From assembly GCA_038534295.1 (NCBI GenBank), contig JBCAXA010000001.1, positions 992,001 to 1,056,000 on the forward strand: a stretch of 64,000 nucleotides of DNA. Direction: 5' to 3'. How positions within the stretch are numbered: position 1 is the stretch's first letter; each line of letters opens with the position of its first letter. The DNA is from JBCAXA01 sp038534295. GTDB taxonomy: Bacteria > Pseudomonadota > Gammaproteobacteria > Steroidobacterales > Woeseiaceae. The notes below the pieces were generated by a model. That model was not told where the DNA came from. It ran no database searches and saw nothing but the letters and a program-made list of their open reading frames with translations. A program made the translations under genes and the position numbers. Below are positions 22,134 through 33,300 of this stretch, piece after piece.

Positions 22134-24304
22134 GCACCGCCAGCAACGTCAACATGAACCGGCGCCGCTTTATCCAAGTCGTGTCGCTCGGCAGCGCCGG
22201 TTTTGCCGTTGGCTGCAGCGACAAACCGGCCGCTACAGGCACCGCGGTCGACTCGGCCGAGATTATCGAGTCGACGATGAATGCCTTCGTCAAAATCGCC
22301 AGCGACAACACCATCACCGTCGTCGCCAAGCACCTCGACAAAGGCCAAGGCGTCACAACTGGGCTTGCCGCGATCGTCGCCGAGGAAATTGGCGCTGACT
22401 GGAGCCAGATGCGAACGGAGTTCGCGCCGGCCGACTCCAGCCGCTACAACAACCTGTTTTTCGGCCCTGTCCAGGGTACCGGCGGCTCAACATCGATCGC
22501 GAACAGCTGGACCCAACTGCGTACCGCCGCAGCATCGGCGCGCGAGATGCTGCGGGCCGCCGCAGCCGAGCGCTGGCAAACCGACCTCGCCGCGACGCGT
22601 GTCGAGGCCGGCCGTGTCGTTGGTGACAACCGCGAGGTCAGTTTCGGACAGCTGGCCGAAGCCGCCGCGGCCATGACGGCACCGGTGGAGCCAAACTTGA
22701 AGGATCCGGCCGATTTCACGTTGATCGGGACGCACCTGCCGCGACTCGATTCGGCCGGCAAGACGGATGGCAGCGCCAAATTCACAATAGACCTTACCCG
22801 ACCGGGTATGCGCACCGCCGTGATTCTGCGACCGCCGAAGTTTGGCGCGAGCGTCGCGTCGTACGACGCGGCCGCCGCGCTCGCAGTACCGGGCGTTCTC
22901 GAGGTTGTCGAGGTACCGCGTGGCGTCGCGGTGCTTGCCGACAGCTATTTCAGCGCTACGCGCGGTCGCGCGGCGCTAACGGTCGAATGGGATGAGGCTG
23001 GTGCCGAGCAACGCAGCAGCGCCCAGATCCGCCGCGACTTCGCCGCGCTACTGAATGAGACCGGCTTGGTCGCGCGCAACGACGGCAATGCGCTTGCGAC
23101 AATCGATCAGGCGGCGCGCACGCTCAGCACCGAGTTCGAATTTCCCTTCCTGGCCCACGCGCCAATGGAACCGCTCGATTGCCTGGTCGAGATCAGCGAC
23201 GGCGAGGTCGATATTTGGACTGGCTCGCAGCTGCAAACCGTCGACCAAAACATCGCCGCACAAATCGCCGGGGTCGCGCCGCAAAACGTGCGAATCCATA
23301 CGCAGTACGCCGGCGGCAGCTTCGGACGTCGGGCGGTGCCGGACAGCGATTTCGTTGCCGAGGCGGTCAGTATTGCCAAGGCGCAGTCGGGCAGTGCCCC
23401 GGTGAAGCTGATTTGGTCTCGCGAAGATGACATTACCGGCGGTCGCTACCGCCCGATGGCGCTGCATCGGGTGCGCGCCAGCGTCGATGACGACGGCCGC
23501 ATCACCGCGTGGGACCATCGGATCGTGTCGCAGTCGATCCTGAAAGGCACGCCATTTGAGGCCTTCATGGAGAACGGCATCGACAACTCGGCGGTCGAAG
23601 GCGCCAATGACTTGCCGTACGCCATTCCGAACATGCGCGTCGATCTGCACCTAGCGTCGACCGGCGTGCCGGTGCTGTGGTGGCGCTCGGTTGGACACAC
23701 CCACACCGCCTATGCGACCGAGGTCTTCCTCGATCAACTGGCGCGGGAGATCGATCGCGATCCACTCGAGCTGCGCCGCGAGCTGCTCGCCGATCAACCG
23801 CGCTATCTCGGGGTCTTGAACAAAGCCGCTGAAGCGTCCGGGTGGGGTCAGACGCTCGAGCCTGGTCGCGGTCGCGGAATTGCCGTGCACAAATCGTTCA
23901 ACTCGTACGTCGCGGAGGTTGCCGAAGTCTCGGTCGCCGCCGACGGCGAGCTGCGTATCGAGCGGATCACGTGCGCGGTTGACTGCGGCATCGCGGTAAC
24001 GCCGGACGTCGTACGGGCGCAGATGGAAGGCGGCATCGGCTACGGCCTGTCGTCGGCGCTTCGTGAAGCCGTTACGCTGACGGACGGGATCGTCGATCAG
24101 AAGAACTTCGACACTTACCGGCCGCTGCGCATGCACGAGATGCCTAAGATCGACGTGCACATCGTCGATTCGGGCGAGGCGCCAACCGGCGTCGGCGAAC
24201 CGGGTACGCCACCGGCGGCACCGGCGTTGGCCAATGCCATCGCGGCGGCGACGGGTCAGGTGATCACGGGACTGCCGATTGCTCGCCAGCTGCGCGACGG
24301 CTAA
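22130..24304 (+). CDS. Molybdopterin-binding oxidoreductase, isoquinoline 1-oxidoreductase beta-type
   Basis: A 724-residue xanthine-oxidase-family large subunit. A twin-arginine signal NRRRFIQVVSLG (10-21) indicates export with the folded cofactor, and Cys29 in FAVGC may be lipidated (weak lipobox). The two molybdopterin-binding regions span the rest, with the segments GTGGSTS, YAGGSFGRR and, near the C-terminus, the GVGEPGTPP catalytic-Glu loop of this family. The substrate (aldehyde or N-heterocycle) cannot be inferred. It ends in a 4-bp overlap with the convergent GGDEF gene. Confidence 0.92.
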   Translation: MSTASNVNMNRRRFIQVVSLGSAGFAVGCSDKPAATGTAVDSAEIIESTMNAFVKIASDNTITVVAKHLDKGQGVTTGLAAIVAEEIGADWSQMRTEFAPADSSRYNNLFFGPVQGTGGSTSIANSWTQLRTAAASAREMLRAAAAERWQTDLAATRVEAGRVVGDNREVSFGQLAEAAAAMTAPVEPNLKDPADFTLIGTHLPRLDSAGKTDGSAKFTIDLTRPGMRTAVILRPPKFGASVASYDAAAALAVPGVLEVVEVPRGVAVLADSYFSATRGRAALTVEWDEAGAEQRSSAQIRRDFAALLNETGLVARNDGNALATIDQAARTLSTEFEFPFLAHAPMEPLDCLVEISDGEVDIWTGSQLQTVDQNIAAQIAGVAPQNVRIHTQYAGGSFGRRAVPDSDFVAEAVSIAKAQSGSAPVKLIWSREDDITGGRYRPMALHRVRASVDDDGRITAWDHRIVSQSILKGTPFEAFMENGIDNSAVEGANDLPYAIPNMRVDLHLASTGVPVLWWRSVGHTHTAYATEVFLDQLAREIDRDPLELRRELLADQPRYLGVLNKAAEASGWGQTLEPGRGRGIAVHKSFNSYVAEVAEVSVAADGELRIERITCAVDCGIAVTPDVVRAQMEGGIGYGLSSALREAVTLTDGIVDQKNFDTYRPLRMHEMPKIDVHIVDSGEAPTGVGEPGTPPAAPALANAIAAATGQVITGLPIARQLRDG

Positions 24305-25551
24305 CGAGACGCCCTGGGCGTGCCCGGGGCGGTCTTTTTGACATCGGCCTGAAATACGCCGGTGACGAGTTTGTCGTAGCCGCGATCGCGGAACACGACG
24401 CGATTGCGGCCTGCGTCCTTGGCCTCGTACAGCGCTTCGTCGACATATTGCAGCAGGCTTGCCGGGCTGCGGCCCATTTTCGGCGTTACCTGACCGACGC
24501 CAATACTGACGCTGATCCGGTCGCTAATGGTCGAGCGTTGGTGCGGAATCTTTGCCAGCTGCACATCGCAGAGGATCTGGTCAGCGATCGCCGCGAGGTG
24601 CTCCGGGCCGGCACCGTAGAGCAATACGGCGAATTCTTCGCCGCCGATGCGGGCCGCCACATCGAGCGGCCGACGGCTCGTGCGCGCAATGATGGCGCCG
24701 ATAGCGCCGAGGCACCGATCGCCGGCCTGATGGCCGTAGTAATCGTTGTAGGCTTTGAAGTAATCGATATCGACCATCAATAGGCCCAAGTTCGCTTTGT
24801 CGCGCAGCGCCTGGCGCCACAGCGCTTCCAGCGCGACATCGAAAGCGCGCCGGTTCTTGAGCCCTGTCATGGCGTCGTATTCGCCGAGATCCTGCAGTAC
24901 GCGGCGCTGCAGGAACGACTCGCGCAAACTGTGTTCGAGGTGATAGACAAACACCAAGGCAAGTCCAGTCATCGCAACCAGCACGGCAGCCTCAAATCGA
25001 ATGACGTCCGGCGGCGCCGCGGCCAATGACAGGCTAACGAAATAGCCAACGCCGATGAGCGTTGCGACAACGAGCGTTTGCCAAAACAACAGGCCCAGCA
25101 GCAAAAACGTGCCGAGAAGGCCGGACACCATCGCGATGAACGCGTGCAGGTTACCGCCGGCAACGTACTCGGCGGTGGAGTAGCCGCCGATCAGTCCAAT
25201 GATGCAGAGAATCACCGGCGTCGAATTCAGCCAGACACGTTCGTACAGCGCACCGATGAACGCCGACAGCAGCAGAAACACACTGAGCGGGCGCACGACG
25301 AATACGCGCAGATCCTGCAGCAGCGAGTCGGGCGGCGCGGCGCTACCGCCGCGATTCTCGATTGCCGCCAGCACGGAGAAACTGATCAAAATGACGATGC
25401 ACGTAACGACTCGGCGGCGAATCGAGCGCAGGTACTGCTGGCGAAACTCGACTTCTAAGCCCGGCGCAAAGCGCAACGCATTAAAGCCGCGCTCGAGTTG
25501 TTTCGAGTACGGCGATTCGTGCACCGGGCTGTGGCTGCCGCGCGCTGCCAT
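24301..25551 (-). CDS. Membrane-bound GGDEF diguanylate cyclase
   Basis: A 416-residue inner-membrane protein with about five transmembrane helices (residues 48-65, 85-102, 112-125, 138-178, 185-205) and a C-terminal GGDEF domain. The active site is intact (GGEEF, 303-307) and the RxxD inhibitory site is present five residues before it (RPLD, 294-297), so it should make cyclic di-GMP with product inhibition. The start ATG 25551 was chosen because the longer frame lies inside the upstream gene. Cyclic di-GMP would suit the exopolysaccharide and CTERM genes in this window, but no direct link is visible. Confidence 0.9.
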   Translation of the reverse strand: MAARGSHSPVHESPYSKQLERGFNALRFAPGLEVEFRQQYLRSIRRRVVTCIVILISFSVLAAIENRGGSAAPPDSLLQDLRVFVVRPLSVFLLLSAFIGALYERVWLNSTPVILCIIGLIGGYSTAEYVAGGNLHAFIAMVSGLLGTFLLLGLLFWQTLVVATLIGVGYFVSLSLAAAPPDVIRFEAAVLVAMTGLALVFVYHLEHSLRESFLQRRVLQDLGEYDAMTGLKNRRAFDVALEALWRQALRDKANLGLLMVDIDYFKAYNDYYGHQAGDRCLGAIGAIIARTSRRPLDVAARIGGEEFAVLLYGAGPEHLAAIADQILCDVQLAKIPHQRSTISDRISVSIGVGQVTPKMGRSPASLLQYVDEALYEAKDAGRNRVVFRDRGYDKLVTGVFQADVKKTAPGTPRASR

Positions 25552-25618
25552 GCGCTGCCTCGAGCGTGGACTGTCGACAGTCGTTATCGGCCCGCAGTTA
25601 ATAAAGCTTGAGGGCGCG

Positions 25619-27598
25619 TTATGTTGAATCGCTGCGGTTCGGTAAACGGGCCGGTCGCTCGGCGGACTCGAGCAATGGCAGCAGCGCGGCGGCCATTTGC
25701 GAGCGACATAGCTCGGCCAATTCGCGGGCGCTCGCCGCCGAATCGGGGCTGAGCGGCGGCAGAACGCGGGCGAGCAGCGGCCCGTCTTTGAAGCGCCGGT
25801 GAAAACCGGCAAGGCACACCGGAATCACCTTTGCCCCGACCGCTTGAGCAAGTCGGAACGCACCGCTGTGAAAGTGGGCCGGCGACTGCTCGACACGCTG
25901 GCTCTGCCCTTCCGGGCAAACCACGACATTCAGCCCGGCGTGCAGCGTCGCGGCGGCTTGCTCGATGAAACGCTGGCCAGCAGCGCGACGCCGTTCGGCC
26001 AGCTCATCGTCGCTGATGTCGGCAACGCCGGACTCAACCGTTGGCACCGTCACATGACCGAGCCGACGATAAAAAAGGTTGTGGCCGAATTCGGCGTCCG
26101 GGCTCTCCCGTACGACCCGCAGCGCGCTCGCGCCGTAGTGGCGAAAAAGCTGCGCGGCGACGAACGCGGTATCGAACGAGAAGTGGTAACGGTTGGGCAG
26201 CTCGTAGTACTCGGGACACGCGAGATGGTTGAGCACAAACACGTGACCGGGCGTTGCCGGAAGTTCGTCGAGCCCGGCCACATCGGTCTCAAGGTACGCG
26301 AAGGCAGTTAATACGCCGCGATCGCAATGGGCCCTGACGGCGTCCGCGGGTTCGTCGTCCGGCGCACTGATCACGCGCTCGCAGGTCTCGAGAATGGTTT
26401 GAAAAAATTCGTGCTCGGCGGCCAGCGAGCGAGTCAGCGAGCGGCATTGACCGGCAATCAAGCGTTCTTCGTAGCTGCCGGACTCGACGATCGTCGCGAG
26501 GGTCGCAAACGCGTTGGCGTGCGTCAGTTTGTCCGCCAGCAGATGCGGCACCCGGTACAGCGCCGACGTCACCGGCAATCGGGTTTGCTGATTCGCGATC
26601 AGGCTTGCGACGGCAGCCGCCTCCGGCTCCGCAGCACCGACGCCGCTGACCACACGCAAACTCGACAGCAGTCCCGACAGACGCGCGAGCTGGCGCTGCT
26701 GAAACGCGCGCCCGAATTCCGGATCACTCAGCATCTGCCGACGCAGCGCGGCCTGCGGCAACTGATAAACCCAGCACGGCGTTTGCGCAACGCAGGTTGC
26801 CTCGGCGACAAACTCCTCGGCGGCCGCCGGGAGTCCGGCGATTAAACCGACTTGACGTTCCAGCGTGCGAAACGGCAGCTGCTTAGAACCGTCCTCGAAG
26901 GTCAACTCACAGCGGCCGCGGGCGAGCAGCATGAGTCCGCCAGTTGCATCGCCCTGCCGACAAATGACCGAACCCGGCTCGAACAGCTGCGCCTTGGCGC
27001 TCTCGGCGAGCTTGGCAACGGTGGCGTCGTCAAAGCGCGAGAAAAACGCCGACCGCCGCAAGGTGCCGACGGCTGGGCCGACCAGCGGCGGCGTCGTGGC
27101 CGAATAGCGCGCTAGTTCTGCCGCGTACTCGAGGCCGAGTTCGTCGACGCGACGAGCCCTGAGGTCGACGACCTGTCCGGTCACGCCAGCCAGCACCAGA
27201 TCGAAGCAGCGGATAGCGAGTTCGGGGTCGGCATAGAAGAATCCGGACAGGGCCGCGTGCGGCCATGCCAGCAGCGTGCTGTCGCGACTGGCAACCGTGG
27301 TCGTGCCATAACGTTGCGGTGCGAGAAAGCCGGACCAGCCTACCGGCGCAAAGCGTCGCTCGGTCGGTCCGAAACTCAGGGTATCGCCCGGCGCCACGGC
27401 CGCGCCTAGATTGGTGAGTTCGCCATCGACCAGTAGGTAGAAATTGGTCGCGGGATGATACTGCTGGAACAGCGTCTCGCCGGCTTCGAAATGGCGCAGC
27501 GTTGCCGATTCGAGAAACAAAATCAGTCGGTCGCGCCGCATTCCATTCCATGCGCTATGATCGACCAGCGCGTTTAGCGTCGCATCGAGCGTCTCCAT
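25619..27598 (-). CDS. Fusion protein: two cNMP-binding-like domains plus PlsC-type acyltransferase
   Basis: A 659-residue soluble protein with two cyclic-nucleotide-binding-like beta-barrel domains (about 15-135 and 180-300) and a linker. A PlsC-type acyltransferase follows with NHLACPEY (457-464) as motif I and CPEGQS (561-566) as motif III. In motif I the usual H-x4-D is H-x4-E. The fusion suggests a lipid acyltransferase whose activity or location responds to a ligand bound by the N-terminal domains. Phosphate-cassette residues for cAMP are not obviously conserved in either copy. It is divergent from the CE7-like esterase by 15 bp. Confidence 0.78.
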   Translation of the reverse strand: METLDATLNALVDHSAWNGMRRDRLILFLESATLRHFEAGETLFQQYHPATNFYLLVDGELTNLGAAVAPGDTLSFGPTERRFAPVGWSGFLAPQRYGTTTVASRDSTLLAWPHAALSGFFYADPELAIRCFDLVLAGVTGQVVDLRARRVDELGLEYAAELARYSATTPPLVGPAVGTLRRSAFFSRFDDATVAKLAESAKAQLFEPGSVICRQGDATGGLMLLARGRCELTFEDGSKQLPFRTLERQVGLIAGLPAAAEEFVAEATCVAQTPCWVYQLPQAALRRQMLSDPEFGRAFQQRQLARLSGLLSSLRVVSGVGAAEPEAAAVASLIANQQTRLPVTSALYRVPHLLADKLTHANAFATLATIVESGSYEERLIAGQCRSLTRSLAAEHEFFQTILETCERVISAPDDEPADAVRAHCDRGVLTAFAYLETDVAGLDELPATPGHVFVLNHLACPEYYELPNRYHFSFDTAFVAAQLFRHYGASALRVVRESPDAEFGHNLFYRRLGHVTVPTVESGVADISDDELAERRRAAGQRFIEQAAATLHAGLNVVVCPEGQSQRVEQSPAHFHSGAFRLAQAVGAKVIPVCLAGFHRRFKDGPLLARVLPPLSPDSAASARELAELCRSQMAAALLPLLESAERPARLPNRSDST

Positions 27599-27613
27599 GG
27601 CGCTGACGATGCC

Positions 27614-28612
27614 ATGAAGTTTGACAGCGGAACAGCGACGATGAGCATAACGGCAATTCGAGCGTTCAAGCCGATGCGGCGCGAACCGACCGATTTTGAT
27701 TTGCTGTGGGACGCGACGCTCGACTCATTAAGTGAAATTGCGCCGGCGCCGCTCAGTCAACGCGGCAGCTCGCCACGGCCCGGCCTCACGCTGGACAAAC
27801 TGTCGTTCACGTCGCTGGGCGGCCAGCAGATTCTCGGTTACCTCCTCGCGCACGATCATCCAGAGCCGCGGCCGCTGATCGTGCATACGCACGGCTACAA
27901 CTCACAGTATGACGTGATGATCGAGTGGGCCTTGGCGGGCTATCACGTGCTGGGCCTCGACGTTCGCGGCTTTGGCCGCTCAGCGGGCGTCGTCCGCGCA
28001 CCGGACGGCTATGTGCTCACCGGCATCGAAGCACCGCATGCCAGCGTGCTGCGCGGCGCGGTAGCCGACGTCGTTCAAGCGATACGCGTCGGTCGCTTGC
28101 TGCTGTCTTGGCGAGCAACACGTACGGTGCTGCAGGGCTTTAGCTTTGGCGGCGCGCTGGCGTTGATGGCCGGCGCCCTGGTGCCCGATCTTGCGATGGT
28201 CGCGGTCGGCCAACCGACGCTCGGCTGGCATACCGAACGCGTGCGGCTCGCCGAAGCGGGCTCGTCGCTCGAGCTGAAACGCTACCTCGAGGCAGCGCCA
28301 CACCTCGCTGATCAAGCGCGCGACACGATGGCGTATTACGACGCGCTGCACTTTGCCAATCGACTCAAAGCGCCGTGCTTTCTTGGTGTTGGCCTCGACG
28401 ATGCAGTGGTGCCGTCACGCACGGTACTCGCGATCGCCAATCACATTGAATCGGCGCCGCTGGAGCTGCGGCTATTGCCGGTCGCGCATTCCACCGATCC
28501 GCGCGAATCGCTGTGGAACGATTTCGATGCCGAGTGGCTGGCGCTGGGGCTCGAGCCGAGCTTGCCGGTCGAGTTCGGTAGCGAAGCGCGTCAGGTGCGG
28601 CTGCTGTCGTAG
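27614..28612 (+). CDS. Alpha/beta hydrolase, acetylxylan-esterase (CE7)-like
   Basis: A 332-residue alpha/beta hydrolase. It shows the oxyanion region THGYNSQYD, the segment DVRGFGRS, the nucleophile elbow GFSFGG and a later GLDDAVVP that would hold the acid residue, followed by the His in VAHSTDP. This pattern matches CE7 deacetylases (acetylxylan esterase/cephalosporin C deacetylase). No signal peptide is seen, so it should be cytoplasmic. ATG 27641 is an alternative start. It converges with the secreted protein gene at 28627. Confidence 0.82.
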   Translation: MKFDSGTATMSITAIRAFKPMRREPTDFDLLWDATLDSLSEIAPAPLSQRGSSPRPGLTLDKLSFTSLGGQQILGYLLAHDHPEPRPLIVHTHGYNSQYDVMIEWALAGYHVLGLDVRGFGRSAGVVRAPDGYVLTGIEAPHASVLRGAVADVVQAIRVGRLLLSWRATRTVLQGFSFGGALALMAGALVPDLAMVAVGQPTLGWHTERVRLAEAGSSLELKRYLEAAPHLADQARDTMAYYDALHFANRLKAPCFLGVGLDDAVVPSRTVLAIANHIESAPLELRLLPVAHSTDPRESLWNDFDAEWLALGLEPSLPVEFGSEARQVRLLS

Positions 28613-28626
28613 CCAGCCCTGGCGCA

Positions 28627-30198
28627 TTACCTAATCCGCACGAGCACCTCACCGCCGGGAAAGATCGCGCTGCCGTCATCGTTGATCAGCGTGTTGTTGC
28701 CGGCGTCGAACACCTGATCGCGCGCCTTGCGCTCAGTCTCGAAGGCCGGCCCGACCGCGACTCGAACGACGGTATCGCCACCGCGCCGCGCACCGGTGTC
28801 GTCTAGCGCGAGTCCATAGAAATACGTCTGACCGTCGTCCTCGGCGCCGGAACTGTAGACCAGACCGGCGCCGCCACTGATCGTTGGCACGCCGCTGATT
28901 TGAAGGTCGGATCGTTGCCAGTCGATGTCGAACCGACCGCGGCCCGGGTTCCAGCTGAGCTTGACGACGCCGCGGGCAACGTCGGGTTTGCCGTCGCGTT
29001 TACCGTCCGGCGTATAGCCGGTGTAGTTTGCGACAACGACATGTTCGCGCCAAACCGCTGGCGAGTTCTCGACCGTATCGATAAATGCGGGCAGGTCCGT
29101 CACGATCACTTCCGGATTGCGCGGGTCGCGCCGCACGGCCACCAGCTGCGAGCCGCGCGTTGCATCCTTGCTGCAGCGAATCTCGCCGGTAAACACCTTG
29201 GCCACCGCGCAGCGACCGTCAACGAGAATGACGAAGCGATCGCCGCCGGCATCGAATAACGTCGGCGTGGTGCCGGTGCGCCCCCGCAGCGGCAGCGGCA
29301 TGCGCGCGGCCACCTCGATGCGCCGCTCGTCTTCGACGTAGTCGACGAACAGCAGCTCGATTTCCGTCGCGAGGTACAGGCGCGTGCGATTCGGCGCAAC
29401 GCGCTCGGACGGATAGGCGTTGCTCGTCGACGTCTCGCCGATGCGCTCGCAGGTCACAATGTCGGTCAGCGCGTTGTTGATGACCACCGCGTACGTCTCG
29501 CGTTTTTTTGACCGGCCAAAGCCGCGATCGTCGGACAGCATAATCACGACCTCGCCGCCTGGCATGACCCCCGTTGACACGCCGGTGGTGCCGAGCACCG
29601 CGCGTCGGAACCCGCAGGCTTCATTCAGCCGCTGCGCCGTAAACTCGAATTTACCGACGCAGGCCAGCGGCGAATCGGCGCTTTCGCCGTCGGCGTAGAT
29701 CAAGAGTGCCGGCGTTTTGCCGGCGCAGACGCTGCCCTTTGCGCTGCGCACGCGCAAACCGAACGGACTCGGCACGACGATGCGGTCCGGCCCGGACAGT
29801 CCAAACAGATTCCAGGCCACCGATACTGGAAATCGCGACAGCTCGGCACTGTCGATGTAGGCGAATCGATCACCGTCGATGATGTATTTGTAGACGTGGG
29901 TTAGCGATGCTCCCCACAGTGCCCGGGCGTTCGGGGCGTCGCGGTAGCGCTGCGAGCCGATGACATGAAAAGGCGATGTGCCGAAAAACTCGCCGGCATC
30001 CTCTTTGAAAAAGCGCCGTTGCACGGCAACGCTCGTTCCGGTGGGGCCGACCAGCGCCGTCGACGCCTGCTTGGCATGGCCAGCATGGCTGATCGGCCAC
30101 GGCGAATTGATCAGTGGCGAATCCTGTCTCTGCGCTAATGCTGCACTGCAAAGCAGCGTTGCGCCGATTCCCGTTGCAAGGGCGAACCGCATAGTCAT
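28627..30198 (-). CDS. Secreted protein of unknown function, beta-propeller-like
   Basis: A 523-residue exported protein with a signal peptide ending ALA near residue 22. The mature part is beta-rich with repeated hydrophobic-polar strands and four or more cysteines that may form disulfides (for example around positions 160-200 and 250). I recognise no catalytic motif. The repeat texture suggests a propeller like those of PQQ or WD families, but this is only impression. ATG 30192 is an alternative start two codons in. It is divergent from the tandem Asp-box genes. Confidence 0.7.
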   Translation of the reverse strand: MTMRFALATGIGATLLCSAALAQRQDSPLINSPWPISHAGHAKQASTALVGPTGTSVAVQRRFFKEDAGEFFGTSPFHVIGSQRYRDAPNARALWGASLTHVYKYIIDGDRFAYIDSAELSRFPVSVAWNLFGLSGPDRIVVPSPFGLRVRSAKGSVCAGKTPALLIYADGESADSPLACVGKFEFTAQRLNEACGFRRAVLGTTGVSTGVMPGGEVVIMLSDDRGFGRSKKRETYAVVINNALTDIVTCERIGETSTSNAYPSERVAPNRTRLYLATEIELLFVDYVEDERRIEVAARMPLPLRGRTGTTPTLFDAGGDRFVILVDGRCAVAKVFTGEIRCSKDATRGSQLVAVRRDPRNPEVIVTDLPAFIDTVENSPAVWREHVVVANYTGYTPDGKRDGKPDVARGVVKLSWNPGRGRFDIDWQRSDLQISGVPTISGGAGLVYSSGAEDDGQTYFYGLALDDTGARRGGDTVVRVAVGPAFETERKARDQVFDAGNNTLINDDGSAIFPGGEVLVRIR

Positions 30199-30336
30199 GT
30201 GTCGATTGTCCGTCGATCGCGTGACCGCCGTGTGAATAGCGCCGGCGGACGGAAAAAAACGGCAAATCCGTCTAAACTATGGGCATCGGCGAGGTCCCTC
30301 GCTCGCACAAACAGACTCGAACAAGAAGGTGTGCTC

Positions 30337-33300
30337 ATGCTCAAGAATTGCTGGCTGCTCGGTGTGGCTTTGGCTGCGCTGAGTCTTTCGAACGTACAGG
30401 CCCAGGACGACGACGAACCCGCACCGGGTTTCAACGAGTCGACCTTCAATGGTCTCGCGTGGCGCAGCGTCGGACCGGCGCTGATGGCCGGACGCATCTC
30501 GGACATCGCGATCGATCCGAACGACCAAAGCACTTGGTACGTCGGCGTCGGCTCCGGCGGCGTCTGGAAAACGGAGAACGCCGGCACAACGTGGTCGACG
30601 ATCTTCGACAACGAAGACGCCTATTCCATTGGTTGCCTGACCATCGATCCCAACGACTCGACGACGATTTGGCTCGGTACCGGCGAGAACGTCAGCGGTC
30701 GCCACGTCGGTTACGGCTCCGGCGTCTATCGCAGCCGTGACGGCGGCGCCAGCTGGGAGAACATGGGCCTCGAAGACTCCGAGCACATCGGCATGATCCG
30801 CGTCGACCCTCGCGACTCGAACGTCGTGTACGTCGCCGCGCAAGGCCCGCTGTGGTCGGCCGGCGGCGAGCGCGGCCTCTTCAAGACCACCGACGGCGGC
30901 GAGAGCTGGGAGAAAATCCTTGGCGACGGTCTCGGCAACGACGATACCGACGACGGCTACACCGGGGTCTCCGAAGTCCACATGGACCCGCGCGACCCAG
31001 ACGTGCTGTATGCCGTCTCCTGGCAGCGCTTTCGCAACGTTGCGGTGTTGATGGATGGCGGTCCAGGCACCGGCATTCACAAATCCGAAGACGGTGGAGC
31101 GACGTGGCGGCGACTCTCGAGCGGTCTGCCCGATGAGAACCTCGGCAAGACTGGCCTGGCAATTTCTCCGCAAAATCCGGACGTAATCTACGCGACCATC
31201 GAGCTTGCTAATCGCAGCGGCGGTTTCTTCCGCTCGGCGGACGGCGGCGACACCTGGGAGAAGCGCAACGACTACATCTCGGGCGGTACCGGTCCGCACT
31301 ACTACAACGAGATTTTCGCGAGCCCGCACGCGTTCGACCGCGTCTACCAAATGGACGTGCAAATGCACGTCACCAACGACGGCGGCAAGACCTTCGAAAA
31401 CCTGTCGCACGACTCCAAGCACAGCGACCACCACGCGATGGCGTTCGATCCGACCGATCCGGACTACCTGCTGGTCGGTACCGATGGCGGCATCTACGAA
31501 AGCTTTGATCTCGGCGAGAAATGGCGCTTTGTGGCAAACATGCCGATCACGCAGTACTACAAGGTCGCGGTCGACTACGACGAGCCGTTCTACAACATTT
31601 ACGGCGGCACGCAGGACAACAACAGCCACGGTGGCCCGTCGCGTACGACCAGCATCCACGGGATCACCAACGAGGAATGGTTCATCACGTTGTTTGGCGA
31701 CGGCCATCAGTCGGCCGCCGATCCGGACAACCCGAACATCATTTATGCCGAATGGCAGCAGGGCAACCTGACCCGTTTCGACAAGGCTACCGGCGAGTCG
31801 GTCTACATTCGGCCACAAGCCGGTGAGAATGAACCGTCCGAGCGCTACAACTGGGACGCGCCGATACTGATCAGCCCGCACGATTCGAAGACCATTTTCT
31901 TTGCCAGCCAGCGCCTCTGGCGCTCGGATGATCGCGGCGACACGTGGGAGGCGATCTCGCCGGATCTCACGCGCAACGAAAACCGCGTTCGGCAACCGCT
32001 GATGGGCCGCACGTGGAGCTATGACTCGCCGTGGGATCTTTACGCGATGTCGCGGTTCAACACGATCGTCAACATTTCGCAGTCGCCGATCGATGCCAAT
32101 GTGATCTACGCCGGCACCGACGACGGCCTGATCCAGGTGACCGAAGACGGCGGCGCCAACTGGCGACGCATCGATCGCCTCCCCGGTGTCCCGGCGCGCT
32201 TTTTTGTCAACGACATCAAAGCAGACCTGTACGATGCCGACACCGTCTACGTGGTCGTTGACGATCACAAGAGCGGCGATTTCGCGCCGTACATACTCAA
32301 AAGCGAAAACCGCGGTCGAAGCTGGCGCTCGATCAGCGGCAACTTGCCCGAGCGCCATATTCTGTGGCGCGTCGTCCAAGACCACGTCAAGCCAGAGTTG
32401 CTGTTTGTTGGCTCGGAGTTTGGTGTGTTCTTTACAGTCGACGGTGGGCGCAACTGGACGAAGCTAAAAGGCGGCGCGCCGAATATACCGTTCCGCGACC
32501 TCGCTATTCAGAAACGAGAGAACGATCTGGTCGGCGCAACCTTCGGTCGCAGCTTCTACGTGCTCGACGATTACTCGGCGCTGCGCGACGTCACGGCTGA
32601 GCAGCTGGCCGGCGAGACCGTGCTGTTTCCGGTCCGCAAGACCCACTGGTACGTGCCGCGTCGTTCGCTCGGCTGCGGCAATCCTGGCTGCACCGCATCG
32701 CAAGGCGATGCATTTTTTGTCGCGCACAACCCACCGTACGGCGCGATGCTGACGTATTACGTCCCAGAAACGCTGCGGACCACCGCCGATGCCCGGCGTG
32801 AGCGCGAAAAAGCGCTCGAGGCGGAGAATGAAGATGTCGTGTTCCCGGATTGGGATGCCTTGCGTCTCGAGCAGCTCGAGGACGCGCCGGCCATCGTAAT
32901 CACGATCACCGATGCGGCCGGCAACGTCGTGCGACACATCGACGGCCCGGCTGAGGCGGGTTTTCATCGTATCGCTTGGGACCTCGCCTATCCGCCGATC
33001 GACGCGTGGCGCCCGGATCAAGACGATCGCGGCGAGCCGTTCGAGTACGTCGGCGTACTCGCAACGCCGGGTCGCTACACCGCCTCGCTCAAGCGCCGCG
33101 TCAATGGCGTGGTGGAAGACCTCGGTCAGAGCCAGACCTTCGAGGTCGTGTCGATTCGCGAACCGACGCTACCGGGCTCATCGCAGGACGACCGGGTGCT
33201 TTACGAGCGCCGCGTCGAAGAGCTGATCCGCGCTGTCGACGGCACCGCCGAAGCACTGACCGATCTCGACGGCGAATTCATGCTGGTCAAAAAAGCGCTG

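Noticed and set aside
30277..32385. A 702-codon open frame on the minus strand opposite the first Asp-box gene
   Set aside because: It lies wholly antisense to a clear signal-peptide/Asp-box protein. GC-rich codon use keeps the opposite frame open, and its translation shows no recognisable domain.
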